Counted from the first letter of the stretch, positions 11,461 through 22,797 are shown. The stretch: DNA of 64,000 nucleotides from Prochilodus magdalenae (GCA_024036415.1 JAMWET010000477.1:863501-927500); one strand, 5' to 3'. Made by a program: numbers and translations. Notes: generated from the letters alone by a model not told the origin.

Positions 11461-11628
11461 CTTGCCTTGGATGCACTGGTGATTGATGTCCAGGGTGTTT
11501 CCTTTCTTCCACTCAATGATAGCTGGGATACAATCTGGCTCCCCCTGCCACCCAGAAGGATAAGTGGTTTAGAAGATGAATAAATGAATAAACAAATGAA
11601 TGAATGAATGAACGAATGAATGAATGAT
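11461..11628 (+). mobile_element. L2-like LINE (or L2-tailed SINE) 3' end
   Basis: The order GTCCAGGGTGTTTCCTTTC, then CAATGATAGCTGGGATACA, then GCTCCCCCTGCCACCC, then AGAAGGATAAGTGGTTTAGA, then a run of GAATGAATGAAT is the classic 3' terminus of fish L2-like (Maui type) LINEs and the SINEs that share their tail. The tetranucleotide tail occupies about 11575-11627. Only the 3' end is present, as expected for 5'-truncated insertions. Identification is from recalled consensus. Confidence 0.75.
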
Positions 11629-11972
11629 CTAAACTGATACGTATATCATATCTGATACTGCCTTTTTATTATATCACACTTTTATAGCGTCATGCACACT
11701 GTTAGTAACGTGCGTCTGTCACCTCTATAACACATAGGCTAAGAAGGAAAATAAACAAAGAAACTTCTGGCTTCAGCAGGTGGCGTGGCACGAGGATGAT
11801 GTCTTTTTGAATGTGTGAAAATGGGTCACAAAGATGTTAAGAACGGGCAAGAGAGTGAGTGCATTTGTACATGTCAAATGCCGTAGGGTACAGGAATAAT
11901 GCACCAGCAGTGGCAAAAATCCCAGTCTATAGGAAATTCTCATCAGAATTGTGTCAGGGAAGGCATTCATAA
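11629..11972. other. Spacer before the Tc1-like relic
   Basis: AT-rich to 11760, then more balanced sequence up to the transposase fragment. It may contain more decayed transposon sequence, but I cannot align it by eye. Confidence 0.4.
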
Positions 11973-12110
11973 AATCTGGATGCACTATGCAATTCCTTGA
12001 TGCGAGAGTGGCTGAACATTAATGTTGCTTACATTCAGCAACTTGCTCGGTCCATGCCAAATCGAAATGCAGCTGTTGTTCGTGCTGGTGGAGGAACTAC
12101 GCGTTATTAG
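11973..12110 (+). pseudogene. Tc1-like transposase, C-terminal fragment
   Basis: A frame open from 11973 ends at TAG 12108-12110. Its last part reads RSMPNRNAAVVRAGGGTTRY and then stop, preceded by EWLNINVAYIQQLA. Tc1-like transposases of fish end in the same way: a Trp-containing helix, then a [LV]xxSMxxR block, then AVxxAxGGxTxY and stop. An in-frame TAA at 11970 and lack of recognisable DDE-domain sequence upstream show this is a truncated, dead copy. The terminal inverted repeat that should follow is not clearly identifiable after 12110. The family call is based on this short C-terminal signature. Confidence 0.7.
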
Positions 12111-12204
12111 GTACGTTTCGGTCACAGGTGACTCATTTTTTTGTCCGGTAAGCTTAAACATAATTATGCTCTACAGGTGATGGTTTAAAGGAACAATCAA
12201 ATTT

Positions 12205-12370
12205 ATATCATCCCTACACTTCGTGTAGTGTAATAAAATCGGTCAGAATGACCACATGAATTATTAAAAGTGTTACACAGCATTACACTAAAATAAAACA
12301 GAAGGCATATCACCCCCTGCACTTCCTGTAATGTATTACTATCTGTCAGACTGAAAACCATGAAACATGT
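12205..12370 (-). repeat. Inverted copies of the 8.7-9.2 kb repeat
   Basis: On the minus strand this region reads CAGTCTGACAGATAGTAATA, then CATTACAGGAAGTGCAGGGGG, then TGATATG, matching the unit in the 8691-9165 array (GACAGAT, ACACTACAGGAAG, GTAGGGGGCAATATG). A second unit at 12205-12290 repeats the pattern, including ATTCATGTGGTCATTCTGAC. About two units are present, 3 kb away and in the opposite orientation to the main array. Confidence 0.7.
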
Positions 12371-12479
12371 TGTTTTTAGGTAAATAATACGGCTTTCTCA
12401 TAATTAATGTCACTGACAACTAATCAAATGTGGCTGCGGCCAGAAAATATATATAGCTGATCCAGAAAATAAGGCTTCA

Positions 12480-12930
12480 TTGGCTCCGGTGCCAGTCTTT
12501 TAGGTTGAATTGGGAAATCCCAAGTTACAGAGGGAGAAAATCGCAGTAATCTGTACAGTCTTTACTTCCATGGGGCAGCACATCACGACCCACCCAATCC
12601 GTTTGGACTGCAGCACTTAGCTCGCCGCCTTTTAACAATTAAGACATAACAGAAAGAAGCACGGACTGGAGGGTTAAGTGCTAAGGGGCGACTTCATTAT
12701 TTGATAGTGTGTCACAGTAATTTCTGCTCAGCACAGCCTGTGTACTGTATGAGCTCTGACTCCACTCCCGGGTAATGTCTGCAGAAAAGCCCTTAGCTGT
12801 AATTGAATTTGATTCGGACTCCATTGAGCACACACCACACTGTGTACTAAAATGCTTGTTGAAAAGCGTGGGCTAATTTGAATATCAAAGATGCATGTTC
12901 GGTTAATTTGCATCACACTGGGTGGAGAGA
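12480..12930. other. Candidate conserved non-coding element
   Basis: A long block of complex sequence between AT-rich flanks. Notable words are CTTAGCTGTAATTGAATTTG near 12790 and GGTTAATTTGCATCACAC at about 12901, which holds an octamer-like ATTTGCAT (12905-12912) next to a homeodomain-like TTAAT. One of the best enhancer candidates in the window by texture. No frame of note crosses it. Confidence 0.5.
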
Positions 12931-12999
12931 GGGTCTGAAAAAGATAATCCTCCGCTGCTTTTATACCAACATATTAAATCAACATATTATTCCACATTC

Positions 13000-13345
13000 T
13001 GCAATATTGACGCTATCATTGTCTACGATTCACTTTAAAGCATCTTCCTGATGCCAGCTTCCCAAAGTAAACACTGCACGGCCAGGAGTTTGATGATATT
13101 TGATACATTATCAAACTGCTGATAAAAAATTCGCTCTGACTGTTTTTGAAGCCTTGAGAGAGGTGCAGGGAAAAAAATGGACGTGAAAACTTGACTCTCT
13201 GCTCAAACATAAAAATGCTAATAGAATCAGAAATATGGCTCAAAGATGACAAAACTGCTTATTTCCACATTCCTCCTCTCCTCCTCATTTTGCGGTGGAG
13301 AGAACGTTTGCATATTCATCAGCTAACCCACCGTCTATAAGGGGT
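13000..13345. other. Candidate conserved non-coding element
   Basis: It continues the previous block after a short AT-rich gap. Words include CACTTTAAAGCATC, GATGATATTTGATACATTATC and GTTTGCATATTCATCAGC (octamer-like half). The 78-codon minus frame has no recognisable domain. Confidence 0.4.
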
Positions 13346-13442
13346 TGTCACAGGGATCTATTTGGATCAAGAAAGGAAAAGTGTGTGTGTTTTAGACTGG
13401 CCTGACGATTCACCGCTTTCTGTGCATCAGAGGAAGCTTAGA

Positions 13443-13692
<250 letters not shown>

Positions 13693-15009
13693 ATGAATCT
13701 AAAGACACACCAATCAAATATTTATACACACCAGTGGTCAGTGGTGCTGCATATGAACAGCATCCAATATGCATATCACTACATTTTGTTTTAATAAGGT
13801 TTAATAAGTTGAATTGAAAAATAAACTGAAAATCTACTATATATACCTGAAATCTATCAACTGATAAAAATAAATTCATAAAATGATAGTAGTCACTATG
13901 GGTTGCCATCCAAACATCTTGGTACTACTCAAATCACACAGTTATTGATTAGATGAACTTGGTTGATTTTTGTGAAATGAACTGCATTTTCCTTTACTGC
14001 TCATATTCCAAGGGTGGACAATATGGCAAAAACACAATGAGATACTTGAAGACATGTGCACAAAGCACTGTGGTTTTTTTGAGGTTTAATAAGTTGATTT
14101 GTTTGTTTGTTTGTTTGTTTTCAAACAATTGGCAAAAATAAAATAGAAGGTAATACAATATGGTGATGCATCATAATACTTGAAGACATTTCTACATATA
14201 CCATTCAAGGTTTTTTAAGGTTTTGTCAATTAGAATGGGCAGATTTTGTAAAACTACACTAACAAATTTGATTACAGAATCAATCTAAAGAACTGGCGAT
14301 ACAATGAATAAATAAAATGCACTTATGTCATAATGGGCTGCCATCCAAGCAGCTACTTTAATTTAGCTGTCCATGTAGTTACTATACACTGTTGCTAACA
14401 GAATCTCTATAATTGGTCTAAAGATATGAACATGTTGTTAATATGATACGAAACTTGATTTTAAGGGTCTACAAATTTTAATAACCTACCAATATCAGCG
14501 TATATTTTTTTGTATATATTTAAATTTTATAATCCAATAGTCTGAGTAAAATGGTACTTTACAAACTGATATAATCATGCCCTCACAATGTTCCATGCGT
14601 AGTCTTAAATAAAATAATTATTTTAACATTGGGGATAGAGCTATGCAGAACTCCATGTGGTTGTGGTTTTATGGTCTTTAAAACACTTCAAGTTCAAATC
14701 CTGGCATTGTGGGAATTAAAAAGCAGGTCTGTGATATTTTCACTAAAATCTTATTTTTAAAAAAAGCATTGCATCTACATCAGTCACTGATATTGGCAAA
14801 TCAGTATATTGGTTGGGCACTAATCTAAAATCAGATTCTAAGTCTTTGTCCTCTGTGCAGCTATTTAGCCCTATTCTGCCCATATAAATCATATACTCAG
14901 AAAGTAAATTAACTACAATAACAAAATCATATTGCTCGCCTTTAGTGTGCATGTTTTTTTCAGCTTCTTACAATATACAGAACACAAATTTGCATACAAG
15001 TACATTCTC
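13693..15009. other. AT-rich spacer, nothing recognised
   Basis: Includes a short (GTTT)n at 14098-14120 and a segment GTTCAAATCCTGGCATTGTG near 14692 that recalls a tRNA T-arm, but no clover-leaf can be built around it. No gene is supported. Confidence 0.45.
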
Positions 15010-15290
15010 CCGCTTAACATTCGCTGAGTTAAACTCTTTCCAGCCTCACTGCCTGGCATTTGACCTGCCTCCCACACCTCCAGTTAAAATCGCATAGCTA
15101 ACAGTTAAGGCACGGCAGGCAGTGCGAATTTGCGTTCTGAAGTTGGACAGTTAAAAGGTCAACTTTGCACAGCAACACACAAAAACAAATTCCCCCTATA
15201 CTCAGCTAAACACCTGTAAAGTCGCAGAGATTAATAGGACGCCCACGGCTGTGTTTCCCTGGGACAGGCAGAAAAAAAATCTTCAGCTGA
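15010..15290. other. Candidate conserved non-coding element
   Basis: Complex block including CTGGCATTTGACCTGCC, GTTAAAATCGCATAGCTAAC, GGCACGGCAGGCAGTGCGAA and GCAGAGATTAATAGGACG. Short frames only. Regulatory role inferred from texture. Confidence 0.4.
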
Positions 15291-15985
15291 AAACAAGCTC
15301 ATAGATTCATGAAGAAAGCCAATACGAGGGTCAGAACCTTTACATGGACTTCATATGGTCCATATAAGCCTCATTTCCTAGAACCCTTATAATAGCCCAC
15401 ATTTATAGTATAGTGTTTAGGACATGGCTGCGCAAAGTAGCATCTAAGACAGTACAGCGTACAGAAGAATGCTGATGCTAGGCTGCAGCAGAATAAATAA
15501 ATTACAGAAATGTAGTCTACTGCTATGTGTATCTATTGCTGAATGCATGTTTTCAAATCTAAAATACCTAAAACACTAAAAACTGAATGTTAACATTTAC
15601 AGCAGTGTGTAAGCATTCCTTTGGTCTAATTTTAAGAGAAAAAAAAAAACAACCAAACGCTGTCAGGCTTTTATAAGCATAGAGACTCAATGCTAACTTG
15701 TTAATATAATTAGCATACAAAGTTAATATAAACCACTTTTATTAAAATTGACTTTTTTTGTGCTAACTCGTTTTACTAATGCTAACATACGAATCGTCAA
15801 ATAAAGATATATCATGATAGATTTAGAATAAAAATCTAATATTACATTTAAAATTGCACTAGGCTATTTATATGAATTCTTATAGACTACTTTAGCAAGA
15901 ATTATAAAAAGATGAGGAAGAAAAAACCTTCTAGAAATTAACCTAAATAGCACATGACACGATAGAATGATCAATTTAGAAAAAA
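15291..15985. other. AT-rich spacer, nothing recognised
   Basis: AT-rich, with TATAGTATAGTGTTTAGGAC near 15404 that weakly recalls the ends of fish hAT elements. Not enough to call. Confidence 0.4.
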
Positions 15986-16262
15986 CATCATGGTCAAATG
16001 GTCAGCTTCTAGATGACACAATAAAAGTCCCAGTGGCACCTTCTGTCTTTGTGTAAGTGCGCTGCATTGTAAATGAAACCACTGCGAGCCCTTTGATACA
16101 CAATACATATTCCACACAATGCTCCAATACAATCGATCTCCTGCAGCGATTAAATCGGGCTGTCGCGTAGGGGGAATATCTATTGCACACTTAAGGGCCG
16201 AATCACACGCTCGTGCGTAGAACAATAGCAAATGATCAGACGAGGAAAAAAGCACCTGTTTG
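15986..16262. other. Candidate conserved non-coding element
   Basis: It starts abruptly at ACATCATGGTCAAATGGTCAG and includes GCATTGTAAATGAAACCAC, ACAATCGATCTCCTGCAGCG and GATTAAATCGGGCTGTCGCG. CpG dinucleotides are preserved here (around ten), unlike the surrounding spacer, which suggests constraint. A 94-codon minus frame overlaps but has no family resemblance. Confidence 0.5.
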
Positions 16263-16307
16263 ATCTTGAATTCTCGTATGAAATTGTGAACATGGGTCAG
16301 GTTTTAA

Positions 16308-16325
16308 TTTTTTTTTTTTTTTTTT
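16308..16325. repeat. T18 homopolymer
   Basis: Eighteen consecutive T residues. No retroposon body is recognised next to it. Confidence 0.9.
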
Positions 16326-16975
16326 CAGCCGGGTGTAGTTGAAAGCGTGTGGTATGGAAAAAGGATGATCACAGACAAGCTTAAATGAATGTTTTATTAA
16401 AGCAAGCTAAAGAATGGAGCCTTTTTTTATTTTTTTAAAACACTGCCACTGGCCTGATTACATTTCCAACCAAAAGTTTTACCAGAGGGAGGAAAAAAAG
16501 GGTCTTGGTATTTTGACCTTAACTGCAGCACAGAAATATGACTATTTTTTATATAACTAAACTTACTGAAAACATCTCTGCTTCAGCACTCCTGCTTACA
16601 TTTTTACGCACGCACCCTTTTTTGTTGTTGTTGTTTTCTGCCCTATTCCATCTAATTCCCTTTTGATTTAGATCACAGTTTGTGGGAAGACGTTGGATGC
16701 AAGTAGGAGGAACCTGTCAAAGTGTCATTTAGAACAACATCACAATGTTTAAAGCTTCAGGGCATGCACTGACGCGCATGTACAACGCATACAGCACTGC
16801 ACGGAGCAGTAAAATAATTACTAATGAATTAATGCTGTTTATTATTGCTGTTTATAGAGGTACTATGCTGTCCATGCAGTTGTAATAACCATTACAGTGC
16901 ACTAAACTGCATGAAAAACTGAGAGCTGGGTACAGTAAGTAAGGTGTCTCCTGCTAAACATGAAATATCTAACAT
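16326..16975. other. Spacer, nothing recognised
   Basis: AT-rich with a GTTGTTGTTG run near 16624. No supported feature. Confidence 0.45.
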
Positions 16976-17570
16976 GTGTTTAATCAGTCCTTCTGCACCT
17001 GCCATGCCGCATTATCAAAATATTTTTCATCCCATCACTGTGTGGTCTGACGGAGCGCGGTTTTAATGTTAAAAAAGGCAGCCGCAAGAGCCAGAGAGGG
17101 CGCTTTGCGGAGCAGCGGGCCGGGTTTGCTGGGTTAAACTTTCCCCCCGCAGGTTTCAGCATTTATACGGAAATGGTTATCATTTACTCTCTGTAGCGGA
17201 TCAAGATGTCAGGCTCCTCCGAGGATCCTCGCTTGGCTATTAGGGGCTAAAGTGCATTTTCAGAGCCTCAGGATCTGAGGGAGAAAAAAAAAAAGATTTG
17301 CAAATGCCTAAATATCTCTAATTGACCTGCATATATAGCCTAAGTGCAGAAACTGTTTGAGATCAATAATGAAGCTGTTTATGAATTTGAGAGGAGAAAA
17401 AAAATAATGCACTAATAAAACCGGCGCCTCTAATATCACTACCATCATAGAGATATCGGCACGTGCTGATTAGCGGCGTGGCACAGAAAAAAAGCATAGG
17501 CAGTTTTTACAGATGGCTGGTTATTAGCAGTGCAAAAAGATGGTTGTTATTTCCTCTGTGCGTGAAGCGA
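16976..17570. other. Candidate conserved non-coding element
   Basis: A long complex block with preserved CpGs around 17050-17130 (GACGGAGCGCGG, GAGCAGCGGGCCGGG), then GCGGATCAAGATGTCAGGC and GAGATCAATAATGAAGCTG. Near 17415 CCGGCGCCTCTAATATCACT and TGCTGATTAGCGGCGTGGC follow. A 60-codon minus frame at 16980-17162 is not convincing. Several separate elements may be merged here. Confidence 0.45.
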
Positions 17571-17759
17571 ATCCATAACGTATTCTTATTCTATTGAGAA
17601 TAAATTATCATGCATTCATTTAAAGAAAACTTTTACACATGCAGGTATAAATATTGTAAATTCTGGTCAACTGTATTAGCGAGTAACATCCTGCAGTTTC
17701 AGATGTACAATATTTATATGCACCTACTTTCTAAGTGCATAGACCAAAGTTTTTTTTCC

Positions 17760-18440
17760 CCAATAACAACTTGGTGCTAACCTGACAATCTTGCACCACT
17801 GGCTGTCCCAGCAGTCCCTCTCATGTCCAAGTGCATTGTGGGTAACAGTGAGTTGACCCCCTCCCCGTTGACGATGGGTCATGACAGCTCACTGTGCTCT
17901 TTGACCTAAAGGAAGGGAAAACAACATCAATGGTAATTCCCCTTCAAACACATTAAGTGGGATGAACCAGGTCCCAGGGAGCCCTACTGAGTGGACTAGC
18001 ATTGATCGCGAGGCCCAGAAATCCATGAATAAATTTAGCACTAATTGATTTTTTTTTTTCCACAGAAAATAAATCTCTAATTCTGAGTTGAGGCAATGAA
18101 TGTCGGGGATGGAAAACTGCTTTCCTTTATCACAAATTAACACCAAATACTATTCAAAAGGTATACATATAAAAAAAGGCATTTCTCTTTCTCCCCTTAT
18201 CTTTGACCTATATCGTTCGAGTGCTATCTGCCATTCTCACCCATGCTGGGCATCAGAGTTTCATCATACAGAAACTTGACAACAGTCAATAAAAAGTCCA
18301 TCTTAAGCTCAGTTGCAAAGCAAACAAAGAGAATGCATCGTGCCGGCACCGTGTGCATTAGCCCCAGAAATTAACCCATTAGATTCTAAGGATTTCAGAT
18401 ACCTTTTAATTGCTTTCAGTGAACGCTGAAAAAAACTGCT
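17760..18440. other. Candidate conserved non-coding element cluster
   Basis: Three dense patches: 17770-17920 (CAATCTTGCACCACTGGCTG, TGCATTGTGGGTAACAG), 17990-18140 (ATTTAGCACTAATTGATTT; AATAAATCTCTAATTCTGAG) and 18200-18430 (AGAGAATGCATCGTGCCGG; GAAATTAACCCATTAG). Homeodomain cores TAATTG and TTAATT recur. No exon signature is seen. Confidence 0.5.
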
Positions 18441-19380
18441 AGAGGGAGAACTCTGTTGAATCTGCACAGGTGCTGCTCTTTAGATGGAGGAACAGGACTG
18501 TTCCTCTTCCATTTTTTTATTTTTTTTTTTTTGCTTGTTTGAAAGAAGAAAATGCATAATTTTAGAATATTTTTGTTATTTATAGGTACATATAGCTCAT
18601 ATGCTTTATATTAATATGATGATAACAATAACAATACAATACTTGTTATAAATTTGGTTTAAACATTGTATCGTAAATAACTAAAAATTAATTTGAAAGG
18701 AGCAGCTATATTGCCATTAACACATGTTGTATTTGCTGTGTATATATTTATACAATTCATTGAAAAACACAGATGGCATACATTCAAGTTTACTACTAGA
18801 GCCTGATTTAAAGTGAATCTGAAAGCCCTGGTTAATCAGGTACACTCCATTCACAGTCTGTTACTCTGATATCTGATATTCACCTCCTGTGAGTGATTTT
18901 CATATTTCACTTCTTACACTGATAATGTATGATTCCTGAGCATCATTCAGGCAGTGCATGCCCCTAATCATATGTGCTATAAGCACTCACTAAGTGGGGG
19001 TGGGGGGTTGTCCCACTCCATAAAAATAATAAATATAAAAGTATATAATCATAAATTTTATAATCATCTTTGTGAATGTGTCTTAATATCTTCCTAAAGT
19101 AAGGCTTTAGGAAGTGATGGAGCGGTGAGGTGATGCAGGAAGAGCGGACATACACTCACCACAACCTGCCGGTTTGAACGCTGGCCCGTATTGTGGAAGT
19201 TGCTGGTATCGCACTGCCCCCTATTGGCAATAAGCTCAAACAACAGCCTCTTCAGCCAAGCAGAAACCACTGAAATGATCCATTTAAAATATGAAGGTTA
19301 TTAAAAGTTACCCTCTGAACGCTGGTTTTAGTACAATAAACCTTTCTCGTTACCGTTGTGGCTAACTGCCCATGTTAATC
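18441..19380. other. AT-rich spacer, nothing recognised
   Basis: A T-rich tract at 18511-18532 and AT-rich sequence to about 19090, then mixed composition. Nothing is supported. Confidence 0.45.
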
Positions 19381-19392
19381 TGCTGCGTCGCG

Positions 19393-19398
19393 TATAAA
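19393..19398 (+). promoter_or_regulatory. TATA-like box of a possible promoter
   Basis: TATAAA within CGTCGCGTATAAACAGGG, about 95 bp before a GTGAGT donor-like site and in locally GC-richer, CpG-containing sequence. If used, transcription would start near 19423. Weak by itself; it matters only with the splice-like signals that follow. Confidence 0.25.
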
Positions 19399-19602
19399 CA
19401 GGGAGTTATGGTTCTCTGAAACTGCAGGTTTCCCAACGAACTTACGAGCCGCTCTGGTCAGCTTCTACCACGCCGAGCTGCTCCGCTGTGAGTCTGCTTA
19501 TGTGGTAAAATGAGTGTAAAAGTGTTTTAATCGCTATAATCAGTCCTCAGCACACTGTTTAGTCTGAAATGAGAAGCAGACTAGCCGGCTAATTCTCGCA
19601 GG

Positions 19603-19908
19603 ATGTCTGTGAAGGAAAACAAAGGTCTAACTCAGTTCACTCTCGAGAAAAAAACCCCAACAACGCCAGAACTAGAAGGAACGGCTGTGACAAAGACTAC
19701 GTTTAACTGTTACCTCAAACTCCAACAATATTTTAACAAAACCCGTTACCAAAATCACTTAACCGCTCACCTGACCATGGAGCATGCGCACAAAGGCCTC
19801 AGTCATTTATTGGGCTGCGTCCAAAACGGTGCACCACCTTCCTGCAGAGTGTATCAAAGAAGTAAACTAGTACACCATCAGCAGCAGGACAGTCACTCAG
19901 AAGCTTAA
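19603..19908 (+). CDS. Possible small gene: second exon with 101-codon frame
   Basis: The frame begins MSVKENKGLTQFTLEKK and ends in a Gln/His-rich tail. Upstream lies a TATA-like box (19393), a donor-like GTGAGT at 19488 and an acceptor-like CTAATTCTCGCAG ending at 19601, which would remove a 114-bp intron and put the ATG two bases into exon 2. The first 55 residues are polar and lysine-rich, with a weak KENKGLTQF segment. The last third (from about 19810, GGGCTGCGTCCAAAACGG) resembles the end of fish hAT elements and may not be coding. The frame ends normally and no poly(A) signal was identified close by. I recognise no family. It could be a young gene, a first coding exon spliced onward, or chance. 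Confidence 0.22.
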   Translation: MSVKENKGLTQFTLEKKTPTTPELEGTAVTKTTFNCYLKLQQYFNKTRYQNHLTAHLTMEHAHKGLSHLLGCVQNGAPPSCRVYQRSKLVHHQQQDSHSEA

Positions 19909-21356
19909 GCTTATTTCTAGTCCTTGTCTATTTCTGCCTCCACTTGAAACATTTCCTGAACTGTGCATTTTTCTTAGACTCATTGGGTCTTTTCTTGTTT
20001 CCATGGATTTTCTCAAATTACTGATATTTCTTAGTTTAGACTCGTTTGTAAGACAGATGTAGAGACTGGAGTCCTGTCTTAGGTTAAACAATTTGTAGAC
20101 TGAATAATTGTATATATTTTTATATACTAGTGGAGCTTTTTCTTGGTGCAGTGCCAAATAATGTAAATGCTAATATTCTGATACTAATACTGAAACTTTT
20201 ATATGTCTCTGCATAAAAATGGAAGCTTGCCAGTATATTGTGTCTGTCTACCTGACACTTACAGTAATATTCTGCTATTTCAGAAACTGTGGGTGTAAAT
20301 GATTAAAATATCTTTATTTTAGGCCGAGATAATAGCCATGATCAAATATACTAATTAAAATATCCCTATTCAGATTTTTGGTATCACTAATTCTAACAGG
20401 AAACATCAGGATGTACTTATCAATGATTCAGTACTGATTCACCCATCGCTATACTGAACTCAATTTATGTTATTTTTTTAACTTCATTGTGACAGTCACT
20501 GTTATCTATAACTCAGATTGGTCCATTTGTTGCAGTTTATTCACCGCTGCTGAACACGTACATTATAATTATGCGATTACATAAAATAGCTGCTCCTGTC
20601 ATAACAATTTAACTGTTGTGTTGAAGAGGATGAAGAAAAATGACACTTCTAGAAGGCTGTTAATTTCATCTTCCATATGCTTTCCTAATCCCTACAGAGT
20701 CCGCCCCCTACAGCAGGCTACCAGACTTCATGTATGCCTAAGCGGTATTCATAATGTTCAACATTACTATATTGTTTAAGTATTTCACAGTATCATGCTA
20801 TTTAATGGCATTATTTTAGCAATAATACAGTCAGAAGTTTAGCGCTGATACCTGTTAGCATTTATAAAAGTTAATACATTTGCATTAAGCTAACGAATGT
20901 AGTAATTATAGCATTAATAAAGTTAAAGAGCCGAAGCCTCCTGATTCTTTTAAAATGACACTGAAGGTAAACTTTACACACTATTGTAAACATTAGCCTA
21001 TCAGAAGCACATTTACAGAAAGGAAACGTGTTGCATTTCTACGGAGTATAAACTACTCAAGTCTGGAACTCTACAACATGCTAGTCATACTAAGACATGT
21101 TTTTTTTGGAAGTAGAAGCCAATACTTGTTGTATGACACCAACACTAGCTTATCGATATGGATGATGTACAGTTGTATGCTAAAGATACACTGCCCCTGT
21201 CAAATTACATATTTTACTAATTTAATATGAGAAAACAATACATCCTGTACACAGAACACACTTCTGCTACTTTAATCCACGATTATTATTTATTTGCTGA
21301 GTTCAACATATTAAAAATGTGTCCTGTGCAAAAGTTAAAACAATTTCTTTGTTTTA
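19909..21356. other. AT-rich spacer, nothing recognised
   Basis: Unique AT-rich DNA. No array, gene or element that I can support. Confidence 0.5.
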
Positions 21357-21397
21357 TTTTTACAGTATGTTAAACTTTTTTTAACATACTGTAAAAA
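21357..21397. repeat. Perfect 18-bp inverted repeat with 5-nt loop
   Basis: The left arm TTTTTACAGTATGTTAAA (21357-21374) is followed by a CTTTT loop and its exact reverse complement at 21380-21397. It would form a strong hairpin in RNA or a small cruciform in DNA. Neither arm resembles a known microRNA, and the AT-rich stem makes a MITE remnant or simple palindrome more likely. ACAGTA recurs just after it. Confidence 0.85.
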
Positions 21398-21589
21398 TCT
21401 ACAGTAAAGGTTTACTATCTGTAGAAAAGCCCTCAGTACCCTGTACCCAGTAATGTGGGGGAGGTCCCTGACAACTGGTTTGTGAACCACTGTAGAGGAA
21501 GTTATTTTCAGTTCATCAAAGCCTTTGTCGTCATTTGAGCAGAGGTGCTTAAACTTTTGTATACGACTGTCATCATCTCAGCAGTAAAA

Positions 21590-21835
21590 CAGCCTCATCC
21601 TCGTCTCTTTCTGTTTCCTGTTCACAGATTAATACGTAGACGCAATGTGAGTCATGTGTGTGAGAATTGGACGAAATTAGCATGATGTTAGTGAGCCGGG
21701 AGGAAACTTTGAGCCTCATTGTGTTTGCCACGGCTGAGTCCCCCAAGGCTCCGCATCTGCTCTTCTGCCTCCTTCACAAATGTGGGAAGAAGTGGATGTC
21801 ACTTCGCTGAAGTAGTAACCACAGAAGAAGAGGAA
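21590..21835. other. Candidate conserved non-coding element
   Basis: Complex block including GCCGGGAGGAAACTTTGAGC, TTTGCCACGGCTGAGTCC and GATGTCACTTCGCTGAAG. It ends at a purine-rich tract. No supported frame. Confidence 0.35.
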
Positions 21836-21899
21836 AAATGATGGCATCATCAGAAAAGCGTTTGCGTGGCGAAGCCGTTGATGAGGACCAGGCTGAGGT

Positions 21900-21990
21900 G
21901 GAGGGGTGCAAGGGGGTTATAGGAGGGGTACAAAAAGAGAGAAAGAGGAAGAAAAAAAGGAGAAAAGGGATAAAGGGGTGGGGGTGGTGG
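21900..21990 (+). repeat. Purine-rich low-complexity tract
   Basis: GGGGT/AAAAAG-rich plus strand. Overlapping frames (74 and 83 codons) are Lys- and Arg-rich by composition only. Confidence 0.7.
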
Positions 21991-22797
21991 TTACACAGAG
22001 GCAGATGTGCCTCAGTGTCACTCCACATCCCGAATCAAATGAATCACAGAACAGATGTTTAATGTCAAGGCCAGACTGTCACGCCAGCCAGCCAGGCACA
22101 CAAACTTACACACACACTCACACAGTGCTCACAGCAATTTATTATCTCTCAACATGAATGAACAGGAGATGTGTTTGGCAAGAGGTCATGTCCATTCTCC
22201 ACTTCACCTCAGCACAACTTTAGGCAAGTGTGAGCTGGATTTTTTTTTACCTGGAGAAGTACTATGACACCAATAGCATTAATTAGTCTCAGGTACGCAG
22301 GTAACATTTTGATGGATTTGTACTTTCCTAAATATTTACAAATTGACATTTTACTTCTGCTTATATATATTAGTCAGGGAAGTCATCTGTTTCCCCCTCT
22401 ATTCCATTTTAGTTACTGTTGAAATATGAGAATTATCAGTTGTATCGCACATTTGGTCCACATATTCTGAGCACATGGCATGCTGCACAAAACATTCATG
22501 CTTATAATAAGTGTGAAGACCTTTTTAAACCGTTTACACGTTTAATGCAGAGAGAAACATTGTGAGCACATTAAAATATTACTAGAATTGGTTTTGCAGA
22601 TGTGTAATCACATTTTTTCTTGGAAAGAATGGTTTACTAACATGATTAGTGACATGATCTATGGTTCTAATCCAGTATGAATCTGCAGTTTTTGTAGTTT
22701 TACAGTCTGGCAGTAATAATTGTGGAATGGCTAGTCTTCTGTAGTTGGCTAAATATGAAGTTCTGTAATAGTAACCATACTCCAATCCACATCCATA
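21991..22797. other. Spacer before the 42-bp array
   Basis: Mixed then AT-rich sequence, with a short CACA run near 22105. Nothing recognised. Confidence 0.45.

Noticed and set aside
14640..14720. tRNA or tRNA-derived SINE near GTTCAAATCCTGGC
   Set aside because: The T-arm-like word is present, but no A-box, D-arm, anticodon stem or acceptor pairing could be built at the right distances.
15344..15428. hAT element end around TATAGTATAGTGTTTAGGAC
   Set aside because: Only about 20 bp recall hAT ends and no partner end or target duplication is visible.
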